Made by a program: the position numbers and the translations under genes. The notes beneath the pieces are model-generated. The model did no database searches, was not told the DNA's origin, and saw nothing but the letters and a program-made list of their open reading frames with translations. From Rhabdophis nuchalis (lineage: Eukaryota > Chordata > Lepidosauria > Squamata > Natricidae): a stretch of DNA of 64,000 nucleotides. Positions within the stretch are counted from its first letter, which is position 1; every line of letters starts with the position of its first letter. This document shows positions 53,828-64,000 of this stretch, piece after piece. The stretch spans positions 148,857,503-148,921,502 of the forward strand of contig CM077645.1 in assembly GCA_039707465.1 (NCBI GenBank), in the 5' to 3' direction.

Positions 53828-54045
53828 TATGTCCCAAAGGAGCTTTTTCAAGAGGCAACCGGCCTTTCTTGTTTTTCTTTGAAGACATTTCACTTTTCAT
53901 CCAAGAAGCCTCTTCAGCTTCAGCAAGAAGCTTCATGGACGAGAAGGGAAATGTCTTCAAAGAAAAACAAGAAAGTTTAGTTGCTTCTTCAAAAAACACC
54001 TCTGCGGACAGCTATGTCCTGGATGACTGAGAATCTCCATAGACA
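53828..54045. mobile_element. Inverted-repeat element resembling a Penelope-like pLTR
   Basis: Two arms of about 80 bp in head-to-head orientation (about 53828-53910 and 53935-54018) each contain GAAATGTCTTCAAAGAAAAA in opposite directions. The flanking phrase GTCCTGGATGACTGAGAATC is a common reptile repeat sequence. Each arm contains a hammerhead-like fold (see the minus-strand motif at 53884-53917). The Penelope-like assignment is inference from that fold and layout. Confidence 0.4.
53884..53917 (-). ncRNA. Degenerate hammerhead-like motif
   Basis: On the minus strand: CTGAAGA core, one extra G, stem GCTTCT/AAAAGT with a 6-nt loop TGGATG (one mismatch and one wobble), then GAAATGTC. The GAAA-TG-TC end mirrors the compact helix III seen in retroelement hammerheads. 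The forward-strand partner ending in GAAATGTC at 53948-53955 is more decayed. Activity is unlikely in this copy. Confidence 0.3.
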
Positions 54046-54119
54046 TTTAAAAATATTGTGCTTCTCATTTTTGTTTCCTCCCAAAAAGACAGGTAGTTGT
54101 GAGAAGAAGACTCACTCAC

Positions 54120-54330
54120 TCTCCAACTCTGTTTATTATTAGGTTTGTATCCTGTTTTTTGTGCAGTAGAGTAGGATAGCAACCTTCAACAGAACCCTGG
54201 AAGGTAGGCTGAGTTGAAAAACAGTGAGAGGTCCAAAATTACCCAATGTTCTTCCATGGATGAAGCTGGACAAGAATGTGGGCTTTTTTTCTTTTGGTCC
54301 AACACATTCACCAACACTGTCAAAATAATT
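54120..54330 (-). mobile_element. Weak MIR/CORE-like SINE remnant
   Basis: The phrase GTAGGCTGAGTTGAAAAACA and GAGGTCCAAAATTACCCAAT (54228-54247) parallel the inverse bodies of the 3036 and 8130 copies. Low similarity by eye. Confidence 0.35.
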
Positions 54331-55399
54331 GATATTAAAAACAGCCAGGATGACATAATGAGAGGTTTGGAAAGCACAATTCACTTACATTAGTTACACA
54401 GATACTGTCCAGATGAGATTGCTAACTCTTCATCTGATTCCAGGATTATTAGCAGATATACAGACAACTGTGTCTTTTGAGGCAAACATTTTCACCTATT
54501 TATTTTTTTTACACAGCAAGCTCTTGTTGCAAGATACTAAAAACAGGTGAGACAAGATTTTTCTCCTGGTAAGTTGGCAGTTTGCAAAGCAGTAACAAAT
54601 GGCCCCTGTTCACCATGGCAAGCATCGACAAACCAGTCACCTAGATATCAAATATAGCATGATTCAAGCACGCCCCACCGAATTTAGCAAAGTTTACTGA
54701 TTCAAGTGTGCTTAAAAATCCACCTTAATTATTAGTAAGAGCTATGGTTAATTTGGAATACTACACAGCTCAACATGCTATTACAAAGATTCATTTGTTT
54801 TCAAATATTATTTTTATCTTTAATTTCTGAAAAAAAGCACAAAACCCCAAGACACATCTAAACTTGCTTTTAAGAAAGGATTAAGAAAATAGCCTTTTTT
54901 TAGCATTAAGATATTTTTGTTTGCTTCTGCTCAATAGATTATATTTAAGAGCCAGCATTATAAACACTTACTATATATTATATACTATATACTGAAATAT
55001 ATTAATAACCCACCGTTAAACAAATTAAATCTAATAATTAAATAGAAAACAGAGTCACTGGAAAGCCCAAAGTTCCCTCTCTGTTTTTAATTACAGCAGC
55101 ATTAGTCAGAACACCTTCCCAAAATGGAATCGTATAAACCAGATTAATTAACCAGATACATTACATTTGCCATATCCTCAAAAGCCAAATCTTCCAGCCT
55201 ATATCTCTCACTCAGCAGGCAAAATGTTAATATTGGATTTGCCTTTTTAATTGAACATATTAAAGAAAATATATAAACATAAAAGAACAAATTAAGGTAA
55301 AACAGCTAAATAAACCAGGGATTTTAAAACATCATGGAGATTATAGCTTTCTATTATACCATTAATTTATTGTAAATAGTTATGGGTGTTTGTTATTTT
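54331..55399. other. Unique AT-rich non-coding DNA
   Basis: No gene or repeat family recognised. Confidence 0.45.
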
Positions 55400-55925
55400 G
55401 TGAAAATAACAGAGTTGGAAGGGTCCTTGGAGGTCTTCTAGTCCAACCTCCCTGCTCAAGCAGAAAACCCTATACCCAATGGTGGGATTCAGCCAGCTCG
55501 CACCTATTCAGGAGAACCGGTTGTTAACTTTCTAAGCAGTTTGGAGAACGGGTTGTTGGAAGAAATCTCATTTTGTGGGGGGTTTTCCACTTTACAGGGC
55601 TAATCCTGTAAGGAAGGCAGGAAGGAAACATTCTGGTGTTGTTTCTAGCCTAATCTTTATTGCCCTGCTTACAGAAACTGCCTTTCCGGTTAACCTTTAT
55701 TATATTGTAGTAAGGTGAAGCGCCCATCAATGTGAGTGAAATTGAGTTGGCCACACCCACCCAGTGACATGACCACCGAACCACGCCTATCCAGCTGGTC
55801 ATTAGGGCAGAGAACCGGTTGTTAAATTATTTGAATCCCACCACTGCACTATACCCTTTTAGACAAATAGTTGTCCAATCTCTTCTTAAAAAACCTCCAG
55901 TGTTGGCACACATACAACTTCTGGA
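55400..55925 (-). mobile_element. CR1 LINE 3' end, split by a hAT element
   Basis: The plus strand reads AACAGAGTTGGAAGGGTCCT (55408-55427) to AAAACCCTATACC at 55476, and resumes after the insertion as CTTTTAGACAAATAGTTGTC (55856 onward). On the minus strand the two parts join into a continuous CR1 3' region. Confidence 0.82.
55477..55847. mobile_element. hAT element, CARTGGTGGGATTC family, inside CR1
   Basis: The left end is CAATGGTGGGATTCAGCCAG and the right end TTTGAATCCCACCACTGC. Flanks CCTATACC (55469-55476) and ACTATACC (55848-55855) match at 7 of 8 positions. The interior has AGAACCGGTTGTTAA at both ends in opposite directions. Confidence 0.88.
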
Positions 55926-57005
55926 GACAAGTTTCTCCCTCCCTCCCTCTCTCCCTCCCTCCCTCTCTCTCTGAGTATATAATCATGTTAACTAGAAAAG
56001 GCAAACTGATGATAATTATTTCTCTTTCTCTGCTCAGTGACTGAGGAGAGAGCAAAAGTCACATCTTATGGGCCTGACTGAGTTGAGAAACTGAAGGCAG
56101 TCAAGCCCAGGAGGCGTGGCCAAAGACTTCAAAATAACTCAGTCACTGGGCAGACAAACAGAAGTTGAACCCATACTTGGATTCTCCAAGCAGCGCACAG
56201 GAGAATGATGCTTAACATAATGTAAATTATCAAATATAATCATATATTATAATAAATTTATTGCATTAAATTCAATCCGGTTTGGGGTATGCTACCAATC
56301 AACAGTAGACATTCATATGAGAAAGCATACTGGTCCACACCAACTTGCAATGCTCATGGTCTCTCTCTTTTTTTTAATTGTATAAAATACAAAAAAAAGA
56401 AAATAGGAAATTAAGGGGATGGGAAAAGGGGATGTGAAATACAAGGAGGAAGAGAAAAAGAAAGAAAAGGGGGCATTGACTTCCAAACCTTCCTAGCACA
56501 GTACAAGATAAATACAGTCCAACCTCAACTTTTTGCTTTTACATATTAATATATAATGTGTCATTTCTGCAACACCAAATCTTTCTAATCAACCAAACCA
56601 AAATCGAAGTTTCTTTCTTTTTTTTCCCCCTCTTCAACTTGCTTTTCTCAAGATTGTTTCAAGCGAAGGGTTCAGATCACTGGCAAAAATGGGTGTGCCA
56701 TTTTCTGTAATGATATGGGGAAATGACCTTGGGAGACAAGGGAAGAAATGCTACCTAAGGAACAGTCAGATAAAAGGAAGTATAGCCCATTACTGCATAA
56801 TGGACAGAGCAAGAGGCTCCCTAATTAACTGGGGCAACAGCAGGAGACTTGCAGTTTCAGGCTTGCAAGATTTTGTTAATGTAGAATTAGCTTATCTGGC
56901 CATGTTTCCTGTATGGTCTACCTGGTAATGCTGAAACCTTCTCAGAAGCCCAGTAAACTGAGAAAAGGAAGGGAAAATGTATCACCGAAAAGGGCAGCCG
57001 AATAT
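55926..57005. other. Unique DNA with a CCCT repeat
   Basis: A CCCTCCCTCT-type repeat lies at 55936-55972. Otherwise no gene recognised. Confidence 0.45.
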
Positions 57006-57392
57006 AGGTAGTCCTTGACTTATGACCACAATTGAGCCCAGAATTTATGCTGGTAAGTGAGAAATTTGTCGAGTGAGTTTTCCTCCATTTTACAAGAGTT
57101 GTTAAGTGAATGACTGCAGTTGTTAAATTAGTAACAAGTTTGTCAAGTGAATCTGGCTTCTCCATTGACTTTGCTTGTCAGGAGGTGGCAAAAGGGAGGG
57201 GGAGGTGTCACCTGACCCTGGGACACTGCAACCGTGATAAATATCAACCAGTCGCCAAGCATCCAAATTTGATCATGTGACCATGGGGATGCTGCAACAG
57301 CCGTAAGTGTGAAAAACAAAAGTCTCTTTTTTCAGTGCCCTTGTAACTTCAAGTGGTCACTAAATGAACTCTTGTAAGTCAAGGAGTACCTG
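57006..57392. mobile_element. Tigger/mariner-like MITE, near full length
   Basis: It starts AGGTAGTCCTTGACTTATGA and ends GTAAGTCAAGGAGTACCTG, with TA at both flanks. The interior phrases match the copies at 31790 and 37715. Confidence 0.85.
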
Positions 57393-57477
57393 TACATATT
57401 TTTCAACAAATTACTGTATTGATGTTTTGAGTTTAAGCCCACACATATCCAAGGTAAGAAAAGGCATAATGTTAAAC

Positions 57478-57558
57478 TAGGGGTTCCCAAACTTGGCAAC
57501 TTTAAGACTTGTGGAATTCAACTCCAAGTCTTAAAGTTGCCAAGTTTGGGAACCCCTG
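57478..57558. mobile_element. Short palindromic hAT MITE, AAACTTGGCAACTTTAAG subfamily
   Basis: An 81-bp palindrome, with the centre deleted relative to 135-bp copies, is flanked by a perfect 8-bp duplication TGTTAAAC (57470-57477 and 57559-57566). The left terminal base is T instead of C. Confidence 0.92.
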
Positions 57559-57566
57559 TGTTAAAC

Positions 57567-58071
57567 CCACAGGAACAAAGATGTCCAAGTTGTACAAATG
57601 TCATTTTGCTGGAGGAAGTAAACCAAGTGATATAACAGGATGCCAAAATATAGTCATCCCTGGACCATAGTATCCTTCCAAAAGAGGACAGTAAGTTTGT
57701 ACTTTTAACCACTTCAAATTGTCTGCTTTAAATTGGGCAGTCACATACCATCTTTTTCAATAAATTACTCTACTGAACATCCTAGGAGTTTAAGCTCAGA
57801 CATTTGGAGGGCATATTCAGGGTGAGAACAGAATGGGCGTGTTACCTAGTGGAAGTTGTTTTCATTCCAAATAAAGCGGCTTTCAAAATATAGGGTAAAA
57901 TTACGCAATTCATCACATATAGTGTGTGTGCCTATGCTTCTTGTACAATCGCTTTGCTTCAATGTTACTGTACTGCACAATTTGGAAATGTACAGTTGCC
58001 TGCCTATTTGGATTCAAACTTCAATACTCAAATATGAAATGAAATACATGTAGTTTATTATTTATTGTATG
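57567..58071. other. Unique non-coding DNA
   Basis: No gene recognised. Confidence 0.45.
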
Positions 58072-58322
58072 CAGTAGTACCTTGGTACTCACCATTAATT
58101 GGTTCCGGGAGATTCGATGAGTATCAAAAACCATGAGCACCAAACAAATTTTTCCCATAAGGAATAATGTAGTGAGTCACAAGGCAGTCAACAATGACAA
58201 GTTTTAGCTTGTGCATAGAGTACCAAACAAACTATGAGTACCGGGAGAAAATTTTCACGTCAAAATGCGTTCAGTACGAAAATCAATGAATTTCAAAGCA
58301 GTTGAGTACCAAGTTACCACTG
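58072..58322. mobile_element. Second Tigger/mariner-like MITE family (CAGTRGTACCTTGGTACTC ends)
   Basis: The left end is CAGTAGTACCTTGGTACTCA and the right end GAGTACCAAGTTACCACTG followed by TA. ATTCCTTATGGG-type inverse (CCCATAAGGAATAATG) and GAGTACC motifs recur inside. Only one copy in the window. Confidence 0.7.
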
Positions 58323-59687
58323 TACATGATAAGTTTACAAAGACAAGAATTTAAACTGAGAAGTTTACATATTTTACTGAACCAAAATATAGCTTATCTG
58401 TTTCTGGTTTAACAGGATGTGAAAACTCATCTCTAGGAAGAAGCTTTTTTTTTTTTTGCAACAAATCATAAACTGAAATACTGGTTAGATCTGAATCCCA
58501 AATTTCAGTTTGTACCTGATTTTTACACTCTTTTTTGCTTAGCTCTTGGCAGCAGAAATGGACGTAACAAACCAGGAACTGGCTAAAGAGTCCACAATTA
58601 CTTTGCTCATTTGCAAGACTCAGTCTTATTTAATAAGCAATATCTTAATAAGAATTGTTTTAAAATTGAGCACAACTAAAAAAATACACTCAGAAGACCA
58701 CAAAACTTTCAAAAGGATTGTGTTGTTTGAAACTTCCAAAAATGTAACAATTTGTTGGCAAACATCTTACCATAACAACATTGTGTTTTCTTAAGGGTAG
58801 CCAATGACAAATAGACCCTATCAACACAGTGACTGTACCAAGAATTATGCTATTTGCTCTTGGGCAAACAAATTACACATTCAAACAGTACATATTGACA
58901 ACAAAGAACAGCTATTAGACGGTGACTACCTCACTAATCCTCCATTATTTTAAAATATACACACATTTCATCTTTTATTCTCTATCTTGCTTTAACAATA
59001 ACTTGAGACATTTGCATTCTTCCCAGTTGCAAAACTAGCAATCTAGTCTCAAACTTATCTGCCATTACGAATCAAGGTGAATAACGGATGTGCTTGTTTC
59101 CTCAAGAAAAGTATCTGACACTGAACCAAAACACCAACATAAGTAGGGAGGAAAGGGTTGTGCAAAGAAAGAATATGGGCCAAAAGAGATAGGCACAGAA
59201 AGTTACTTTCAGTACCTTTATAAACACATAAGCCAATAATACATATTCAAGATGGTAGTTTGTAGACTGAGGTAGCCTGGATGTAGTTAATCACAAATTA
59301 GAAGTCAATACACAGCAATTGAAGAATGAAATAACTGAAGAAAATCAGATTCCAAAAATTAATAAGTCTCCCACTATGTTAGATTATAATCAATAATAAA
59401 TCCACATTTATTCTGAAGAAATTTAACAGTGAACGGGTTACAGATGGCAGTAGAATATTAATTGGTTTTTCCAACTCAATGCAATCTTTCTAAAAGAATA
59501 TATTGATTTAATTGTTATATTTTTAGTTACTAAGAAAAAATATTAATGAACAAACTATGTGGTCACTAGGAAATGAAGACGCAATGGCACATAATCAATT
59601 AATGAAAATTTATACATAAACTAGTCGAATGTTTCATGAGTGGATATATGTACAACACTTTTTTTTCTACCTCTGCTTGGTCTAGAG
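58323..59687. other. Unique AT-rich non-coding DNA
   Basis: No gene or repeat recognised in about 1.36 kb. Confidence 0.45.
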
Positions 59688-59827
59688 CAGGGGTCTCCAA
59701 CCTTTGCAACTTTAAGTCTGAAGGACTTCAGCTCCCAGAATTCTCCAGCCAGCAAAGCAAAGCTGGCTGGAGAAGTCTGGGAGCTGAAGTCCTTCAGACT
59801 TAAAGTTGCAAAGGTTGGAGACCCCTG
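59688..59827. mobile_element. Palindromic hAT MITE, CCTTTGCAACTTTAAGTCTG subfamily
   Basis: A 140-bp palindrome starting CAGGGGTCTCCAACCTTTGC lies between GTCTAGAG (59680-59687) and ATCTAGAG (59828-59835), 7 of 8 identical. Confidence 0.92.
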
Positions 59828-59893
59828 ATCTAGAGGTCACCCTTAGAAATAACAGCATTTGGAAAATATCATAGAACTACTGATGCCATAAAC

Positions 59894-60028
59894 CAGGGGT
59901 TCCCAAACTTGGCAACTTTAAGACTTGTGGACTTCAACTCCCAGAATTCTCCATAGCATATAGCTGGCTGGAGAATTCTGGGAGTTGAAGTCCACAAGTC
60001 TTAAAGTTGCCAAGTTTGGGAACCCCTG
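59894..60028. mobile_element. Palindromic hAT MITE, AAACTTGGCAACTTTAAG subfamily
   Basis: A 135-bp palindrome with arms of about 60 bp that show no mismatch by eye starts CAGGGGTTCCCAAACTTGGC. Flanks are CCATAAAC (59886-59893) and CCATACAC (60029-60036), 7 of 8 identical. Confidence 0.92.
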
Positions 60029-60200
60029 CCATACACCATATAATCTTTGTGCGCTGTTTCTGAAAAAAATAAGCAAAAGTCGCCATTGTATCCAAAAGAG
60101 TTCAGACACAATGTTTTTAAGAGCTAAATGATCTCGAGTAAATATTCCAAATCAAAATTTCCAATTATGATAGAAACACAATTCCTACAGTGAATAAATA

Positions 60201-60442
60201 CCGTGTTTCCCCCAAAATAAGACAGGGCCTTGTTTTCTTTTGACCCCTGAAATAAGCACTTGGCCTTATTTTCTGGGAGGTCTTATAATTTTTGAGGTGC
60301 AGGAGGTGGCGAGTGTGGCTGCTGCTGTGTTGCAATATTTTCGGGGAGGGCTTATTTTCAGGGGAGGGCTTATTTTTAGCACATGCGCTCAAAAGCCCAA
60401 TTAGGCTTATTATCCGGGGAGGTCTTATTTTTGGGGAAACGG
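60201..60442. mobile_element. MITE with GTTTCCCCCAAAATAAGAC termini
   Basis: The left end is CCGTGTTTCCCCCAAAATAA and the right end TTATTTTTGGGGAAACGG, with TA on both flanks (60199-60200 and 60443-60444). It is in the reverse orientation relative to the 24864 and 30485 copies. Confidence 0.82.
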
Positions 60443-60444
60443 TA

Positions 60445-61346
60445 TATACAGTAGCAGCATATATATCATAATTCACCACCTGCATTCAACACTATTCTGC
60501 TAAATCATAATCACTGCATACAAAAAAAAGATGAACCAAAATAAATGATGTACTGCACTCCATTGTTGTAGATCTGGTACAATTCAAGTTAGGTACTCAG
60601 AATTGAAGTTCTTCTGTGTAACCAAGAAAGCAATTCACACAATTTCCTCCCTGTTCTTTTGTGAATGGACCAAGTAAGATGTTTCCAAAATGTTTATAAC
60701 TAACTGAAGAAGAATAAATGAATGTGAGGTAATAAATAGTTGGGACTATGGAGTCAAATATGAGAAATGTTTAAAGCAAAATCCAGTTCAAAGCAACTGA
60801 TTCATAGTCACCTTACCATATTGTATGTACATTCTAATGTATCTGATTGATGATCATATATTAGATAATTAGTGTAAGATCGAAAGGTGTGGAGAGAAAT
60901 GGCCCACAGAATCACCAAGATCATGACTGAACAGATAACATCGTCATCATCAATATATTTAGCATCCAACTCCATTCCAGTGCTAATTAATTAGGGTTAT
61001 GATATCTCTTAATAAATTCTGTAGTTCAACTCCACATGCAGGTTCAAAGTAGCATTACAACCTACATCACTTTCTAGAACGCAATGCTGGCTCAGAGATC
61101 CAACCTTAATAAAGTTGGATCTTAATTATAATAATAACGTATTGCAGTGGGGGAGCAAGAATAAGGTTTTCCATTCTGAGAAGAAATCAGTAGTCATCAA
61201 ATGCAAAAGGGTTCACTGAAATAATAAGAGTAAAAAAAGAAATGGGCAGAAGATGATCAAGCCTTTCCATCTGAACTAAATCAGATTAAGGATTCAGCAT
61301 TGAAATGGCCACAGAACCATACCATACGGCTAGCCAAAATTTTATA
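60445..61346. other. Unique AT-rich non-coding DNA
   Basis: No gene or repeat recognised. Confidence 0.45.
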
Positions 61347-61440
61347 AGGGTAATCCTCTATTTACAACCACAACTGAGCCCCTAATTTATGTTGTTAAGT
61401 GAAAGATTTGTTAAAGTGAATTTGTCGATAATTTGGCAAG
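61347..61440. mobile_element. Tigger/mariner-like MITE fragment
   Basis: The phrase GGTAATCCTCTATTTACAAC followed by CAACTGAGCCCCTAATTTAT and GTTGTTAAGTGAAAGATTTG gives the left third of the family consensus. The right part is lost. Confidence 0.65.
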
Positions 61441-62663
61441 ACTCTAAAAATTTGAGTTATCATCAGCTGGTCTCATGCATTTTTGGATTTTGTTAAACTC
61501 AGAGATGTTTAAGAGCAATTTGGAAATTTTGTGGAAGAAATTTCAGATAAGAAAGTTCCTTGAAACATACTATGTACAGAGAACCCACTCAGAAAAAGAA
61601 ATGTCCTTGGATTGCAGTCATTTTGATACAGGCAACAGCTATTTCAACAAGATAACTCAAACCATCTCTCAGTTGTTGATGATACTCTGGTGGACATCAA
61701 CTGAAGTCTTCAACAAAGCTTATAGGGATTGCAACTACATTCCCAAGAATCTACATTCCTGATACTCCAGAGAAATTTCAATCTCACTCAGCATTTCTAT
61801 CTAAACTACCAGATTTCCTGACTCAGAGAGTAAGTCTTGCCTGGATTAAACTTCAGCTTGTAAATACTCATCTGACCTAGAATAGCCTCTAAAACTCTGT
61901 TGAAGAATGCTAGGATTCTACTTAGGATTTCTAATTGGAAAGAAATGGAAGAAGAACTTGCTCAAGTTACTTTCATGCAGGTCAGGAATATGCAATGTTC
62001 ATCAGCTCAAAGACCATACCTGGATTTGCATAGTGTGCTCAGGGTCATACTCCCAAAATAGATGAACAAAGGATCCAAATTAAGCTCGGCTTAAAGGATG
62101 ACATTGGAATGTTAAACTTCTGCAAAACTTAAAGGCATCCATTTTTCCTTTTATAAAAACAATTCAAATTTTATAAAAACAATTCAAATTCTTAAATACA
62201 TAAAATTAGCCCAATTTTGGAGGGGGGCAGCTGTGAAGTACAGATGAGGGCTACTCACATATTTTAAATCTTGATGTTTGTGGTAACAGAAGAACAGGAT
62301 GGATCTTTGAGACAATTCAAAACTGCAGAACTGAGCTACAGTCTCTAGCCTCCGCTTCTAAATACTGCATTTGGGGTACTACTGAAACCATTATAATATA
62401 CTGCGGTATCATTTGACCAAGAAGGATATGTTAAGGAATTATGCTGAAGGCAGGAGAACTAGATAGCTGCCCACCTTCCACTTTTCTACATGAAGTCTTC
62501 CGCTCTTGGGTTCAAGGTCTTTTCTACCCGCAAAATCTAGTCAGAAAGCAGACCAAACTGAATCCAAACTGTTAGGATCTCACTACAACAGCAGATGTGA
62601 TATAGCAATGACAGCTATTCAGAATCAATTTGCCAAAATCTTAAACTTTGACATCCTTTATAC
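61441..62663. other. Unassigned DNA with a 96-codon open frame
   Basis: The frame 61475-61762 (95 residues, ending KNLHS) is open but has no recognised domain. Flanking sequence gives no splice signals I can rely on. A short direct duplication of TTTTATAAAAACAATTCAAA occurs at 62151-62189. Confidence 0.35.
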
Positions 62664-62798
62664 CTGGGGTCTCCAACCTTTGCAACTTTAAGTCTGAAGG
62701 ACTTCAGCTCCAGGAATTCTCCAGCCAGCAAAGCTGGCTGGAGAATTCTGGGAGCTGAAGTCCTTCAGACTTAAAGTTGCAAAGATTGGAGACCCCTG
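62664..62798. mobile_element. Palindromic hAT MITE, CCTTTGCAACTTTAAGTCTG subfamily
   Basis: A 135-bp palindrome is flanked by a perfect 8-bp duplication CTTTATAC (62656-62663 and 62799-62806). Arms begin CTGGGGTCTCCAACCTTTGC. Confidence 0.93.
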
Positions 62799-62806
62799 CT
62801 TTATAC

Positions 62807-63581
62807 AGCAGTATTCTTTCCACTTCAGAATGTTCTCTTTTGTGTTACAGAAATGCAATTGATAACATACAGTATTGCCGGATCCATCTGCAGCACCAAT
62901 TGTCCATACAGAACTCAATGGATCAGAAGGGAATGATGAGTACATGTTGCATTAGCAAACAAAATATAAGGTGTAAACTAGGTGACCAGCATAGCCCATA
63001 TACCTGCAATAAATAATCAACACACAATGGCATAGAGAATTCAAAAACTACATAGTAGTATAAATATTTCATTCTGTTGCCTTTTGGTTCTACAGCAGAA
63101 TTTTCAAATCAGTGGCCAACATACTTAAGCAAATCTGAAAGGTATACGCAGGGTGTGGCAGGCCATCAAATGTCTACAACATGGATTGCTTAACAATTTC
63201 CACACCTGCCCACAATCTTTACACTGGATGCCCTACTTTAATGCATGTGCTAAAATCAAATGCATTCTAAACTGGAGGGCATACCTGGGTATGTAAGAAC
63301 CTTTTTCTCATATAACTAAAGACTAGTTGCAACATTGACCCAAAAAATCGTTGAGGGTCAAACTTGATTTGGGGCAATTACATGGGTACATCTATATACT
63401 TTTCTTTTCTTTTTTGGATTTCTTTTCAACTTCCCAATCTAGTCAATCATCTTGCTCTTACACACAAAAACATACACACACCATTTTTTTCTAGATCTAA
63501 TTTTGTTTAGCTTTCTTGAAATCAGCAACTCACGATTGGTGAGTTGCAGCCACCTGCTGCAGTAACACTAAGCCTCTACAG
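62807..63581. other. Unique non-coding DNA
   Basis: No gene or repeat recognised. Confidence 0.45.
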
Positions 63582-63645
63582 CAGGGGTGTCCAAACTTGG
63601 GAACTTTAAGACTTGTGGACTTCAACTCCCAGAATTCCCCAGCCA
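63582..63645. mobile_element. Left half of a palindromic hAT MITE, cut by a CR1 junction
   Basis: The left arm CAGGGGTGTCCAAACTTGGG...TCCCCAGCCAGCT is present, but the right arm does not follow. Instead CR1 coding sequence begins at about 63646. The missing half may lie beyond the window. Confidence 0.8.
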
Positions 63646-64000
63646 GCTCCGAGATACTCCCATATAACACCAATCCTGCGCGAGCTGCACTGGCTTCCTG
63701 TGGTCTTTCAGGTGCGCTTCAAGGTTCTGACGACCATCTTTAAATCACTCCATGGCTCGGGGCCTAGTTATAAGCGAGATCGTCTCCTGTCCCATACATC
63801 CCTACGGCCGATCCGCTCCCAGAGAGGGCCTTCTCAGGGTGCCGTCGGCCGGGCAATGCTGTCTGGCGACACCCAGGGGAAGAGTCTTCTCTGTGGCAGG
63901 CCCTGCCCTTTGAAACGACCTTCCCCCTGAACTTCGTACCATCTCGGACCTCCGCCAGTGTCTAAAGACACATCTTTTTCAGCAAGCCGGCCTAGCCTAA
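63646..64000 (+). mobile_element. CR1/L3 LINE, 5'-truncated, runs off the window
   Basis: It begins in the [19 protein letters not shown] region of reverse transcriptase and continues through [18 protein letters not shown] small frameshift-causing deletion near 63820 (missing part of the CACAGAGAGG codons) breaks the frame before the window ends at the AGLA-like C-terminus. The 3' UTR is outside. Confidence 0.9.

Overview
This window is repeat-dense, non-coding vertebrate DNA, most likely from a squamate reptile and probably a snake. The evidence is the repeat set: 5'-truncated CR1/L3-type LINE copies with microsatellite tails, CR1 ends with the ATTCTRTT-like tail, tRNA-derived SINEs including a Sauria-type SINE, and very many non-autonomous hAT and mariner/Tigger-like elements. 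The species cannot be read from the sequence. I found no host protein-coding exon, rRNA or functional tRNA gene that I can support. The long open frames are LINE reverse transcriptase or chance frames in unique or low-complexity DNA.

Layout. 1-6 kb: unique DNA, a hAT element, degenerate LINE sequence and the best-preserved CR1 reverse transcriptase (3.5-4.8 kb). 6-16 kb: a degraded R4-like LINE, an old L3/CR1-type LINE (10.2-12.8 kb) carrying two hAT insertions, and a ~1 kb inverted-repeat element filled with microsatellite. 16-20.4 kb: polypurine satellites and a three-level nest, in which a CR1 fragment sits inside a MER1-like hAT that sits inside another hAT; a CpG-rich core lies within it. 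21-32.6 kb: a dense series of hAT elements, palindromic MITEs and Tigger-like copies, including a second three-level nest at 28 kb. 33.8-36.6 kb: one hAT holding two CR1 copies in opposite orientation. 41.0-42.3 kb: another hAT holding a CR1 whose tail is an (AAT)n/(ATT)n microsatellite. 42.3-64 kb: Sauria-type and other SINEs, more MITEs, CR1 3' ends, Penelope-like sequence with hammerhead-like folds, and a last CR1 that runs off the window end.

The main result is a readable insertion history. About two dozen hAT-type insertions show 8-bp target-site duplications, exact or with one mismatch, and in several places these prove which element landed in which. The commonest are near-perfect palindromes of about 80-140 bp in at least four terminal-sequence subfamilies. 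None of the hAT copies carries a transposase, so all depended on an enzyme encoded elsewhere. No new biological system is demonstrated. The least ordinary items are the palindromic MITE group, two hammerhead-like loci, a perfect 26-bp inverted repeat with a 2-nt spacer at 48.1 kb, a CpG-rich hAT interior and a CR1 frame that borrows its start codon from the host hAT.
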